The notes beneath the pieces were generated by a model. That model saw only the letters and a program-made list of their open reading frames with translations. It had not been told where the DNA came from and ran no database searches. DNA of 64,000 bases, taken from positions 13,910,501-13,974,500 of the forward strand of contig NW_020825294.1 in NCBI RefSeq assembly GCF_003286085.1, in the 5' to 3' direction. The DNA is from Drosophila persimilis (Eukaryota; Arthropoda; Insecta; Diptera; Drosophilidae). The translations under genes were made by a program, and so were the position numbers. Positions 35,877 to 46,443 of the stretch are shown here, piece after piece. The stretch's first letter is position 1, and each line of letters begins with the position of its first letter.

Positions 35877-36414
35877 ACAGGAACTCTGTATCAAAAACAT
35901 AGCTTGACATCATCAGCATTCATTAGGACTCGAGAATTAGGTAAAACTTAGGGAAACTCATTGATAAAGTGGTTTAATATTAAGGGACTGAGATGGCTAG
36001 AAAGAGAGATGGTTTAGAAAGAGAAGATTGGAAGCAGACACGCTGAGAACGGTTGCAAGGGTACGCATTACTCCAGAGAAGAAGTTTAGTCGGAAATCCT
36101 AGTAGAGATAGTTTGTGGATGAGGAGATTGTGATTAACTGAGTCAAAAAATTTACTAAAATCAGCATAAACTGCGCCAGTTTGACATTGCTTTGCAAATC
36201 TGGCAGTTACATAGGAGGAAAATATAAATCCGTATTAGCGAAATAAATTTGTATAATCTACGGTGGGCACGAAATTTCAAGGAGGTTAGACGAAATTTAC
36301 CGACGTTTTACAAATCCGTACTGTGATTCTGATAACAGAAAACTACAAAAGTGTTGAAGCTGAGAAGTAATAATTTTTCGAAGAGTTCAAAAATGGAAGA
36401 TAAATTGGAGATAA
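35877..36414 (-). mobile_element. Jockey-clade LINE fragment (type A), second half
   Basis: Continues the element broken at 34768 and holds the SQYGFVK and DFSKFFDSVNH regions in reverse. Confidence 0.7.
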
Positions 36415-36760
36415 AACGGTAGTTTGATTGTGCGTCTTTAGTTTTCTCGTATCTTTAATGTTGTGGATGCCACAGATTTCCGTACTTTGTAGGGGTGGAA
36501 GGGGATGGGGCGAAATTTGGAAATGCACATGTAGCAGTTAGATCAAACAGGAGCGTAGATACCAAATTTTGTTGCTCTAGCCTTAATAGGCTCTGAGATC
36601 TGTGGATGCCACACATTTTCGTCTTTTGCGGGGGCGGAAAGGAGTGGGGCAAAATTTTGAAATATACTTTTGCAGGTTCGGTATCACAGGAGTGTGGATA
36701 CCAAATTTAGTTGCTCATGCTCTTGTAGTCTCAGAGATCTACGCGCTTTTTTGCGATAGG
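36415..36760 (+). mobile_element. DINE-1-like internal fragment
   Basis: Mirror of 57725-58030 and equivalent to 5857-6165. It lies between two Jockey-like fragments of different types. Confidence 0.65.
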
Positions 36761-37345
36761 CAAAGCCGACCGTGAAACGTTTACAAGAGAAATGTAGAGT
36801 AGTTTAGTAGTACTTATAGGGTTCAGAGAATTCCTTCGACCATATTTTGATAAAACCAAGGACTCCTTTGGCTTTGTGTGAAATAGCGGATATATCGGAT
36901 TAAAACATAAGTTAGGTACGAAAATAATGCCTAAGTCATTAACTTTGTACAGGCGTTCCAAGGAAATCTTGTTAATTGTGAAATCAAAAAGGTAACGCTT
37001 GTTGCGAATGAAGGTCATGACGTTACATTTAGAAATGTTAAGAGGAAGAGCATTAATAATACACCAATTGTTGAGAGCGTCGAGATCCAATTAAAGAAAT
37101 AACGGTGACACCGGGTCGCAGTAGGAAAAACAAGCTTGACATCATCAGCGTACATTAGGACTCGTGAATTAGTTAAAACTTGGGGAAGATCGTTGGTTAA
37201 GAGGTTATATAATAAGGGCGCGAGTTGGCTACCTTGCGGCACACCCGAAGAGACAAAAACTGGTTTAGAAAGAGAAGATTGGGAGCACACACGCTGATAA
37301 CGATTGCAAAGGTTCGCATTAGTCCAAAGAAGAACTTTAGTTTAC
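36761..37345 (-). mobile_element. Jockey-clade LINE RT fragment (type B)
   Basis: Retains two RT motifs lost or damaged in type A: SGVPQGSQLAPLLY and MYADDVKL (ORF 37015-37290). The thumb segment is 36731-37090 (RNKRYLFDFTINKIS). Frames are broken between them. It carries GAAATAACGG at about 37098, the uninterrupted equivalent of the DINE-1 target. Confidence 0.75.
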
Positions 37346-37912
37346 TCATTTTGAGTATTGGGTATAAAAAAAGAGTAGGAACATGTTCGAATCCCAACTA
37401 TAGCATTCTCCCATAGAGCAATCCGTTAAAAATGTGCACAGCTTTAAGGTTAGCTAATCATTGTGGTCTTTTCTGAGTTTGTTAGCTTATAAACGTTGTA
37501 AATTAAAAAAAAGTGAATGTAAAAAATGTATCCGAAAGGCCGGGGTATGTAGAATGTCTGTTCGGTTAAGCGCCTGCCCATTGCAGCACAAAACCCTGCA
37601 GTACCAGCAGTAAGCGATGACGAATGTAATCTACAATGTCATCTAGGCGTTCAAGCCAGCCAAATCAAACCCTTTGATTGCTCTTTTGTTTCTTTCTTTT
37701 CCGCGCGTGCCGAACGTTCTTCGGTTCTGCCGACCGTGCGCAGAAGAAGATAACTTCGTTTTTTCTTTTCTTCTCTTTTGCTCCTGCGTCGTCAGAACTC
37801 TTTTTCTTTGTTCGCTTTGCATTTGCTATTTGCAATCGTCATATTGTGCGCACGTGTTGTGATTGTTATTATTATCAGGTAAGTTCAGTGTTAAAATAAT
37901 TAATAATAATAT
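37346..37912 (+). other. Unclassified repeat with splice-donor-like site
   Basis: Starts after a DINE-1-like end (GAGTATTGGGTATAA, about 37352-37366). T-rich pyrimidine runs are followed by CAG/GTAAGT at about 37878. The mirror copy is 56560-57104. No recognisable protein; the 60-75 codon frames here are unlikely to be genes. It could be a 5' leader of an LTR element or a host 5' UTR. Confidence 0.4.
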
Positions 37913-38730
37913 GCCCAAAGTGATTTACTACACGAACACCCCCCCTCCACACATAGCCACCGATTGACAGGTGCCGTCTTCGTAACGCTGACCCAACACC
38001 AGGTCACGCTGACTTCCACCACTCCAGACCAAGCAACCGGCCAGGCTCAGTCTTCCGGGTTCATCGGCTACAAAACGATGACACCGCGGAAGCCCACGAC
38101 GAGCCCCCAACGGCAAACCCGCCAGCTCGCCAAAAACAGGAAGAGGCAGAACTAGGTCAACCCGCGATCGCCAGAACGGCGAAGTGCACCCCGACGCGGA
38201 AGTGCACTTCCGAACCCGCTGACACAGCGCCCGTTGGCGTATAAATAGACGCCGACTGGAAACCAGAAAGCAACTTACGCAGAGATCCGGCTCACGGTAC
38301 GGTCGTTGTACCAAAACTTACGCAGAGATCCGGCTCACAGTACGGTCGTCGTACCAAAACTTACGCAGAGACCCAGCCCGGAGTACAGACGCGGTACCCG
38401 GAACCCGCCAGAAGACATCGACGCCCAATTAAAAATAAGTCATTTAAACCGCTAAGAAATGCGATAAAGTGTCAAATTTGCAAAGTAAAAACACCCGATT
38501 GCGTAAGTTCACCCCAATCAGCCGAGACACCGACGTCACCCCACCCCGAGTCCACACGGTCGTTTCATATACACAACGGTAGCAACGCCCGCCCGAGCCC
38601 CAATCTACATCTCTACGACAGGCCGCCCTCCGACGCCGCCCTTAAGGTTCCAACACATTTCTACAAATTTCTTGTGAACAGACCCCTGGACGTGGCTGAG
38701 CTTACCTCAGCCTGAAATAGGACCGTCACA
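37913..38730 (+). repeat. 5' LTR of copy 1, 5'-truncated
   Basis: Ends CCGTCACA at 38730, two bases before the PBS. A left deletion joins AATAATATG to CCCAAAGTG; the mirror copy keeps the missing start. It holds two good copies and one degenerate copy of a 43-bp tandem repeat at 38273-38401. Confidence 0.88.
38240..38247 (+). promoter_or_regulatory. TATA box in 5' LTR
   Basis: TATAAATA, about 33 bp upstream of the 43-bp repeats, is placed to set the start of the genomic RNA. The same motif is in the 3' LTR at about 45155. Confidence 0.6.
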
Positions 38731-38732
38731 AG

Positions 38733-38750
38733 TGGCGCCCGAGCAGGGAC
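38733..38750 (+). promoter_or_regulatory. Primer binding site, tRNA-Lys type
   Basis: TGGCGCCCGAGCAGGGAC, 18 nt, two bases after the LTR end. It matches the tRNA-Lys-type PBS sequence with one difference from the best-known version. In copy 2 the equivalent site (55801-55818) has a G to C change at the third base. Confidence 0.85.
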
Positions 38751-39030
38751 CCAAGGGAACGTCAGCGAGGGTTTGTGGAATAAATCCCCACGGCCACTAG
38801 AGCAAGAACACAAGAGAACAACCCAAAGAAAACCCCGACCTCGCGCAATATCAACGGCGAGAGTTGCGCAACGAGCAGACGAAAGCGCGACACAGCGACA
38901 GAGAAACGCGAACAGTGCCGTCACCCCGAGAAGAAATTCGAAGCGTCAGCCGCGAAGCTCGACACAGTGCCCTAGTGAAGGAAAAGTGCAAGCCCAGCGA
39001 AACAGCCAACTCAAGTAAACGATCGGAGCG

Positions 39031-40422
39031 ATGGAATCCCACACAGAGGAACAGGCCAGCGGGCATTACCCTGGAGAATTCGTCGCCAACCCAGCGGTGA
39101 GTACCGGCTGGATACACAAACGTCGCCGAGAGGAGCTAGAGTCCCTCGCGGAGGAATTCGGATTCAGCCGCGAGGGGAACGTGGAAGATTTGCGGAGGAG
39201 TTTCGCCGAACTAGTCGCCGGGCCCCTCGAACCCGATGCCTGGGTCAGGTTGGCGGAGCTCGAGCGGCAGTACGCCAGATCGCCAGGACGAGCCAGATCG
39301 CCCCAGCCCGACACCTCAGCACCAACAGAGAAGCGGAAGACGGACCCCAAACTCAGCCTACAAGTTCCAGGATTCGTGGAAGGCAAAGCCAGCACCTCAC
39401 CGACATCGATAACCGCCGAAGATCTACCGAAGCCCCCGCCCCCGGAGCCAAGGCCTTCGCCCATGAGAAGGATCTTGCCGCCAGCAGTAGCGAATGGCCC
39501 CACAGACGGCCATTACTACAGTCACGCCGCACAGATGGCGGAACGGATCCGAAAGTGGGGAATCCAGTTTGACGGGCAGGACGACCCACTGTCGTTCATC
39601 GAACTACTGGAAGAGCGTGCCCTCTCGTACGGGGTAGACATGAACTACGTGACGCGAGCCATGGCAGAGCTCCTCACCGGCCGAGCCAACCGTTGGTTCC
39701 GCACCAGCCGACTCCAGAGCGCCTCATGGGCCGATTTCCGTCAGGAATTCCTAGCCTTTTTCCTGCCTCCCCGGTACTTCGAGCAATTGGAAGACCAGAT
39801 CAGGGACCGCAAACAAGCGGTGGGCGAACCGTTCAAGGACTTCGTCATCGAGCTCCGGTTGCTCATGCACCACGCCGGGTACGACGAAGCCAAAGAACTA
39901 AGCCGGATCTATGACAACACCCTCCCGGCGTACCAGCTGTATGTGCGAAGGCACGAACTGAGAAGTCTGACGCAACTGACAATGTTGGCCACCGAATTTG
40001 AGAGTATCCAGGAGCGGAGCATACCAGCGATCCTCATCCCCCCTCGACAACCACCCAGGTACACGCGGCCAACGGCACAACAAAACGAAAGCGGGACGAA
40101 TCGGGCCCAATTCCGAAAGCCCCACTGGAACACCTCGGAACCCGCAAGGAAGCCGCACCAAGCCGGCGCTTCAGCACAGGAAGCGACACATCGAATGATC
40201 ACCACCCCCATCGCCAACCCGCACGCAGCCTGTCGACGCTGCGGAGAAGCGGGACATGTATCTCGTGACTGCACCAACACATCGATCCTCTTCTGTTGGG
40301 AATGCGGCAAGCGCGGAACACGCACCGTGGGCTGTTGCCGCCAGGACCCGTCGGGAAACGACTCGCGTCCCCAGCTGACACGGGAACAGCCGGGCACGAC
40401 GCTCCCTCAGAAAACCAACTAA
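39031..40422 (+). CDS. gag: Gag polyprotein, Ty3/Gypsy
   Basis: 463 codons, open throughout. The start ATG at 39031 follows a ~280-nt leader after the PBS. A retrotransposon capsid domain lies at about residues 210-310 (WADFRQEFLAFFLPPRYFEQL, split here from a longer block). A CCHC zinc knuckle CRRCGEAGHVSRDC is at about residue 397. A second knuckle-like CWECGKRGTRTVGC has Thr where His is expected. Gag packages the RNA into virus-like particles. It overlaps the pol frame by 127 nt in the -1 frame (40296-40422), so pol would need a -1 shift; I did not find a classical slippery heptamer. Confidence 0.85.
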   Translation: MESHTEEQASGHYPGEFVANPAVSTGWIHKRRREELESLAEEFGFSREGNVEDLRRSFAELVAGPLEPDAWVRLAELERQYARSPGRARSPQPDTSAPTEKRKTDPKLSLQVPGFVEGKASTSPTSITAEDLPKPPPPEPRPSPMRRILPPAVANGPTDGHYYSHAAQMAERIRKWGIQFDGQDDPLSFIELLEERALSYGVDMNYVTRAMAELLTGRANRWFRTSRLQSASWADFRQEFLAFFLPPRYFEQLEDQIRDRKQAVGEPFKDFVIELRLLMHHAGYDEAKELSRIYDNTLPAYQLYVRRHELRSLTQLTMLATEFESIQERSIPAILIPPRQPPRYTRPTAQQNESGTNRAQFRKPHWNTSEPARKPHQAGASAQEATHRMITTPIANPHAACRRCGEAGHVSRDCTNTSILFCWECGKRGTRTVGCCRQDPSGNDSRPQLTREQPGTTLPQKTN

Positions 40423-43400
40423 GAAACCCGCTACAAGTACACGACGGCCGGATAGTGGCGAGAGTGACCATCGGAGGACGGCGCACGGAAGCCACGGTCG
40501 ACACCGGGGCGTCCCGAAGTTTCATCAACGCCGACTTCGCCCGCCAACTCGGCCACGACGACGACCTGCGCGACGCTTGCATCCCGATACGCCTAGCCGA
40601 CGGCTCAGCACGCGAGATAACTCAGATCTTGCTAGCGCGCGTCAAACTAGACGAGCAAGAGGTACAGATGCCACTCTTGGTACTACCCAACATGTTAGAG
40701 CAAGCCATCATAGGGATGGATTTCCTGTGCGCCATCGAAACCACAATACAATGCGGCAACACACGCCTCCATCTCCAGGGCTCCCAACGCCCCCTCCCAA
40801 ACACTCCGATGATCACCGCCAGCCAAGTACACGCCCACGGACCCCAGAACTTGAGACCCCCGCCGCCAACAAACCCTCCGCCACGACACGAGACACGAGC
40901 ACAAGGAACGAGGAACACAGAACCCACGGCCACGCCGAGACACACTAGCCCCAGGCCCACTCCGAGGAACCCAAAACCAAGCAAAGCAACGAAGAAAGCG
41001 AGCCGGTCTCCCGAGGGCACCGACGCGGTCCCACCAACGATGGGAAAGGAACCCAGGACGCCCCTCCAGAAGAAAACCCGGCCACAGCAACGGCAGCCGC
41101 CACGCGGCAGCCAGGCGCTCGAGGTACCACCTCCGACCGCCACCCTGGCCCACGAACGCGTCGACACCGCCCTCGACGCGAAAACTACCCCCACGACACC
41201 GACCGACCCGCTACTCCCGCGTCCTCTCAGGCAGGAACCGGGAGGGGCGATCACCGCCGCACGAGGCATCAATCGGAACCCCGCCGCACCTGGAGCCGAC
41301 ACACCATCGATCGTCACCGACATCATGGAACGCCTCCCGGGCAACACCCCGTACGGCGCCGGCATGCGGCCCAGCACCACGCCTGGAGCCATGTCAGTGA
41401 ACCTCACCGCCCAAACTAGCCGTCGGTCAAACGCTACGACCGCAATCGAGACCCGCACGTTCGTACATCACGCTGAGTACAACGTCGCGCAAGCACCCAG
41501 GACACACACGAGCACCCCACACCTGAGCGACGCACCCGCCATCGTCGCCGCCATAAGCGAATACACTCGCGAAGTCGAACCACCAAGCGCATTCGACACA
41601 ACGATCCTCCCCGAGAACCCCGACTACACGTGCGACCCAGGAATCGACGAACCACCGGAGGACGATTCGGAACGAATCTCCGACCCATGGCCTCCCGACA
41701 TCGCGCCGAGAATACAGGAATTTCTAGACGAAGAACTGCCGACACTCGCAGGCCTCCGAGGGACGACGGATCTAACAGAACACACCATCGTCATGAGAGA
41801 CAACCGACCCATAAAACAGCGGTACTACCCGAAAAATCCAGCCATGCGGCGGATCATCGATGAACAGGTCGACCAACTGATAGCAGAGGACCTAATCGAA
41901 CCATCCCGGAGCCCCCACAGTGCGCCAATCGTCCTGGTCCGCAAAAAGGACGGGAGATGGCGCATGTGTGTAGATTATCGGCAGCTCAACGAGCGTTCTA
42001 TCCCGGACGCGTACCCGCTACCCAGGATCAACTACATACTAGAGCGACTCCGAAATGCCCACTTCATCACGACCCTGGACCTGAAAAACGGGTACTGGCA
42101 GATACCAATGGCCCGCGACAGCCGGGAAGCTACGGCATTCACGATACCCGGCAGAGGGCTATACCAATGGAAAGTAATGCCCTTCGGTTTACATTCCGCG
42201 GGAGCCACGTTTCAACGGACCCTCGACGCCGTTATCGGCGCAGACATGGAACCGTTCGCGTTCGCATATCTCGACGACATCGTCATCGTCGGGAAAAGCT
42301 TCCAGGAACACCTGAACAACGTAAAAGAAGTCTTCGCACGACTGCGAAAGGCAAACCTACGGATCAACACGGACAAGTGCGCCTTCTTCCAACGCCGGAT
42401 AAAATACTTGGGCCACATGATCAGCGAAGAAGGTATCCACACGGACCCCGACAAAATCGCAGCCGTAAAGGATCTGAGGCCGCCGACCAACCTGAAGGAG
42501 CTACGACAATGCGTAGGCATGGCCGGTTGGTACCGCAGATTTGTCCCAAACTTCGCCACCGTGGTCCAACCAATGTCACTGCTGCTGAAGAAAGGGAAAG
42601 CATGGACATGGGGCCAAGAACAACAAGACGCCTTCGACGAGCTGACTGCTCAAACGTCAAATTTTCCCTGCAGACGGACGCAAGCAACCTTGGAGTAGGC
42701 GCGGTCCTCACCCAAGAGATCGAAGGGAAAGAGCGGGTCATCGCATACGTCAGTCGACGCCTCAACAAGGCAGAAGAAAACTACTCGGCCACCGACAAGG
42801 AATGCCTCGCCGTCATCTGAGCGATCCGAAAACTGCGATGCTATCTCGAAGGCTACCGATTCGATGCCATAACCGATCATCTTGCACTAAAGTGGCTAAA
42901 TACCCTCGAGAGCCCTTACGGTAGAGTAGCAAGATGGGCGCTCGAACTACAGCAATACCAATACGACGTGCACTATCGGGCCGGCAACCAGAACGTAGTC
43001 GCTGACGCGCTGTCAAGACAACCATTGGAGACCCTCTCCCGCATCGAGGAGGAAGACAACACAGCATGCACCTGGCTTAAACAAAGGATCCGGCAAGTCC
43101 AAGACGAACCCCAGAAATACCCGGACTACACGCACGAAAACGGGCAACTATACCGCTATCTAGGACACGGAGCCGACGACGACGACCACATACCGTGGAA
43201 ACTATGCGTGCCTAAAAACGGCCGAACGAGAGTACTCCGCGAATGCCATGACGAACCAACAGCAGGACACCTCGGCGTCCGGAAAACCATCCTGAGGACA
43301 ACGCAACGATATTACTGGCCAGGACTACACCGAGACGTACGACGGTACGTGCAGGGCTGCGTAAGCTGCCAGAAGTTCAAGGCCACACAGCGCAAGGCCG

Positions 43401-44485
43401 TGGGCAGGATGCTCACGCGCAAAGCCGAAGAACCCTTCGCCACCCTGTGTGCCGATTTCGTCGGACCATTAACACGGTCCAAGCACAGGAACACCATCTT
43501 ACTGGTCTTCTTCGACACTTTCTCCAAGTGGGTCGAACTGGTACCCCTCAAGAAAGCGACAACAGCGAACCTCGAACGAGCCTTCAGAGAACGAATACTG
43601 AGCAGCTTCGGCGTGCCGAAACTATTCGTGTGCGACAACGGAACCCAGTTCACCAGCCGATCGTTTAAAACATTCTTGCGAACCGCAGGCGTGGACCTAC
43701 AACACACAGCCCCGTATTGCCCCCAAGAAAACCCGACGGAGAGAGCCAATCGGACTGTGAAAACGATGGTCGCACAGTTCGTCGACGACCACCAGAACAC
43801 GTGGGACGAACTCCTACCCGAGATGACATTGGCGATCAACTCCAGCGTCTCCGAGACGACCGGATTCAGCCCCGCTTTCCTCCTGCAAGGAAGAGAACCC
43901 CGACTCCCCGGCACCCTTTACGACGAAGTCACGCCCGGGACAGGGAGTACACAAGAGACGGCCAGCCGCAAAGCGACGAGACTAAAAGAAGTATTCGCCG
44001 TCGTCCGAAACAACATCCAGAGAGCCAGCCAAGAGCAAGGGAGACATTACAACCTCCGCCGGCGACTATGGCGCCCCGCCATCGGATCATTGGTACTACT
44101 ACGCCAACACCACCTCTCAAACGCCGCCGAGGGCTTCGCGGCAAAGTTAGCTCCGAAGTTCGACGGCCCCTACCGAGTCAACAGTTTTCCATCGCCAAAC
44201 ATCGCCCAATTACAACATTGCGAACGCCGGAAACGGAAGACCGCGAATATCAACGACCTGAGAGAGTTCCACGACCACGAGCCCGACGAGCCCACTGGCC
44301 TACACAGGAATGCTGACATCGCGGAAGAAACCAATGAAACAGCAACCCGACGCCCCGACCGCGGCACCGCAGAGTCGGCAGAACCCGGGGCACCTGGCCA
44401 AGAGAAACAACGTCAGCGAAACACCGACCGGCGGCGCCACGCCAACAACAACGCGAGCGCAACAAACCCCTTGACAACGAAGTAA
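40423..44485 (+). pseudogene. pol: Pol polyprotein of copy 1, two inactivating lesions
   Basis: The frame is open from 40296 to 42698. The protease DTGAS motif is near 40500-40515, with IIGMDFL near 40715. After a ~300-residue Pro/Thr-rich spacer comes RT (41800-42560), with VDYRQLN, LDLKNGYWQIP and the YLDD catalytic box near 42270. At about 42650 a small deletion removes the end of the RT-RNase H connection and shifts the frame. RNase H (FSLQTDASNLGVGAVLTQ) continues in another frame and meets TGA at 42818, where most relatives have Trp. From 42821 the frame is open to 44485: integrase with the H2C2 zinc finger (HDEPTAGHLG, CVSCQK), ADFVGP, CDNGTQF and ENPTERANR. Confidence 0.88.
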
Positions 44486-44736
44486 ACAGACCCGGTAACG
44501 AGGCAGGGGACGAGATGATCGCAAGTCGGCGGCGACCCCAAAACGCACCCCCGGTGCAGCACGGAAGAGAGGAGAAAAGCTTGCTCCTTAAGTACGGACC
44601 TGGCAGAACGGCTTAAATAGCCGCAACTCTGGCTCCCATCAATCAGTGCACTCTCACCAGAAGAAGGCGAAGCCATCCGAGCCAACAACCCACCGCCGCA
44701 CGCCCCACGCACGGGTCTTCATGACTCTCGTCGGGG

Positions 44737-44750
44737 AAGAAAGGGGAGGG
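44737..44750 (+). promoter_or_regulatory. Polypurine tract
   Basis: GAAGAAAGGGGAGGG lies directly upstream of the 3' LTR start. It is the plus-strand priming site. Copy 2 has lost it by deletion. Confidence 0.8.
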
Positions 44751-45549
44751 TGTAACGAACCCAAAAGGGTCGCTACAACGCCTCTCCCAACACCCAATAA
44801 AGATCCGGCTACTAAATTACAAAACCTCGCCCAAAGTGATTTACTACACGAACACCCCCCCTCCACACATAGCCACCGATTGACAGGCGCCGTCTTCGTA
44901 ACGCTGACCCAACACCAGGTCACGCTGACTTCCACCACTCCAGACCAAGCAACCGGCCAGGCTCAGTCTTCCGGGTTCATCGGCTACAAAACGATGACAC
45001 CGCGGAAGCCCACGACGAGCCCCCAACGGCAAACCCGCCAGCTCGCCAAAAACACGAAGAGGCAGAACTAGGTCAACCCGCGATCGCCAGAACGGCGAAG
45101 TGCACCCCGACGCGGAAGTGCACTTCCGAACCCGCTGACACAGCGCCCGTTGGCGTATAAATAGACGCCGACTGGAAACCAGAAAGCAACTTACGCAGAG
45201 ATCCGGCTCACGGTACGGTCGTTGTACCAAAACTTACGCAGAGACCCAGCCCGGAGTACAGACGCGGTACCCGGAACCCACCAGAAGACATCGACGCCCA
45301 ATTAAAAATAAGTCATTTAAACCGCTAAGAAATACAATAAAGTGTCAAATTTGCAAAGTAAAAACACCCGATTGCGTAAGTTCACCCCAATCAGCCGAGA
45401 CACCGACGTCACCCCACCCCGAGTCCACACGGTCGTTTCATATACACAACGGTAGCAACGCCCGCCCGAGCCCCAATCTACCTCTCTACGACAGGCCGCC
45501 CTCCGACGCCGCCCTTAAGGTTCCAACACATTTCTACAAATTTCTTGTG
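44751..45549 (+). repeat. 3' LTR of copy 1, 3'-truncated
   Basis: Starts TGTAACGAAC. It has one fewer 43-bp repeat than the 5' LTR. AATAAA is at 45336-45341 (GATAAA in the 5' LTR). It breaks off at TTTCTTGTG (45549), about 90 bp before the expected end. Confidence 0.88.
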
Positions 45550-45646
45550 CAAAAACACTAAAAGACAAAGGGCGCACACTGCATGATCAAAAGTGTGTGA
45601 GAGAGAAAATGAGAGAAAGAATAAAATAAATAAAACAAAAAAAAAA
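45550..45646. other. Short AT-rich linker
   Basis: 97 bp ending in an A run, with nothing recognisable. It is not a direct repeat of any flank of the LTR element. Confidence 0.4.
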
Positions 45647-46443
45647 CGAGGGGGAACGTTGTGAGTTGCTTCGGAAACCGCAACTCTACAGTTATACCCG
45701 ATACTAAGTCAGTATGGCTCTCCTCCGGCAGACGCCTCTAATATTAAACGACACGACAAAGAGTGCGTGCGAGAGAGACAAAAAATCAGTCTGAGCGTGA
45801 CGTCGGGCGCTGCGTAGCCAGTGCAAATTGATTTGTTTCCTTTGGCTTTGGAGTGTGGATACCAAATTTGGTTGCTCTAGCTTTTATAGTCTCTGAGATC
45901 TAGGCGCTAATGTTTTACTCTAAGCAAAGCCGCCTATGCTACGTGTGTGTTAGAGAGAGACAGTGCGAGAAAAAATGAAATTGTTTTCTTGATGCTGGCT
46001 ATAATAATAATATGATCCAATTCAGATTCTGCAGTCTATAACATATGGTCATCCTCTACGGTTCAACGTTTTTGGTTGTATCGTATCTTTAAAAATGTGG
46101 ATGCCACAGATTTTCGTCCTATGTGGGGGCGGAAGTGGGCGGGGCGAAGTTTTGAAATATTTTTGTAGCAGTGACATATCACAGAAGTCTGGATCCAAAA
46201 CATCGTTGCTCTAGCTCTTATAGTCTTTTAGCACTAGGCGCTGAAGGGGACGGACAGACGGACGGACAGACGAACAGAGGGACAGACAGACAGACAGACA
46301 TGGTTCAATCGACTCGGCTATTGATGCTGATCAAGAATATATATACTTTATGGGGTCGGAAACGATTCCTTCTGGACGTTACACACATCCATTTTCACCA
46401 CAAATCTAATATACCCCAATACTCATTTTAAGTATCGGGTATA
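45647..46443 (+). mobile_element. DINE-1-like element with both ends, internally deleted
   Basis: Starts CGAGGGGG and ends AAGTATCGGGTATAA. A deletion near 45850 joins the 5' part to an internal block. The GACG/GACA microsatellite is at about 46249-46301, longer than in the 34.8-kb element. Confidence 0.82.

Larger units (their letters stand above)
37913..45549 (+). mobile_element. Ty3/Gypsy LTR retrotransposon, copy 1 (Osvaldo/Ulysses-like?)
   Basis: Order: 5' LTR (first ~80 bp missing), PBS, gag, pol (protease, RT, RNase H, integrase), purine tract, 3' LTR (last ~90 bp missing). LTR ends, taken from both copies, are TGTAACG...CGTCACA. No env-like frame lies between integrase (44485) and the 3' LTR (44751). 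Pol carries a frameshift at about 42650 and a TGA at 42818-42820, so the copy is not autonomous. It is GC-rich compared with the surrounding LINEs. The Osvaldo/Ulysses suggestion rests on the tRNA-Lys-type PBS and general pol similarity and is uncertain. Confidence 0.9.

Noticed and set aside
37674..37899. Two overlapping 62-73 codon frames in the unclassified module
   Set aside because: They are low-complexity Phe/Ser-rich translations of pyrimidine runs and contain the splice-donor-like site.
38273..38401. CRISPR-like array
   Set aside because: The 43-bp units are contiguous with no spacers and lie within an LTR of a eukaryotic retroelement.
38733..38750. Vertebrate lentivirus contamination, suggested by the lysine-type PBS
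   Set aside because: The gag, pol and LTRs are Ty3/Gypsy type and embedded in Drosophila repeats. Insect retroelements of the Osvaldo/Ulysses group are known to use tRNA-Lys.
40622..41458. 278-codon antisense frame in pol (and its copy at 53112-53948)
   Set aside because: It lies opposite the open pol frame in a GC-rich Pro/Thr-coding stretch. It has no recognisable domain, and such frames arise from composition.
44486..44750. Possible env gene after integrase
   Set aside because: Only 265 bp lie between the integrase stop and the LTR, with no signal peptide or membrane frame.
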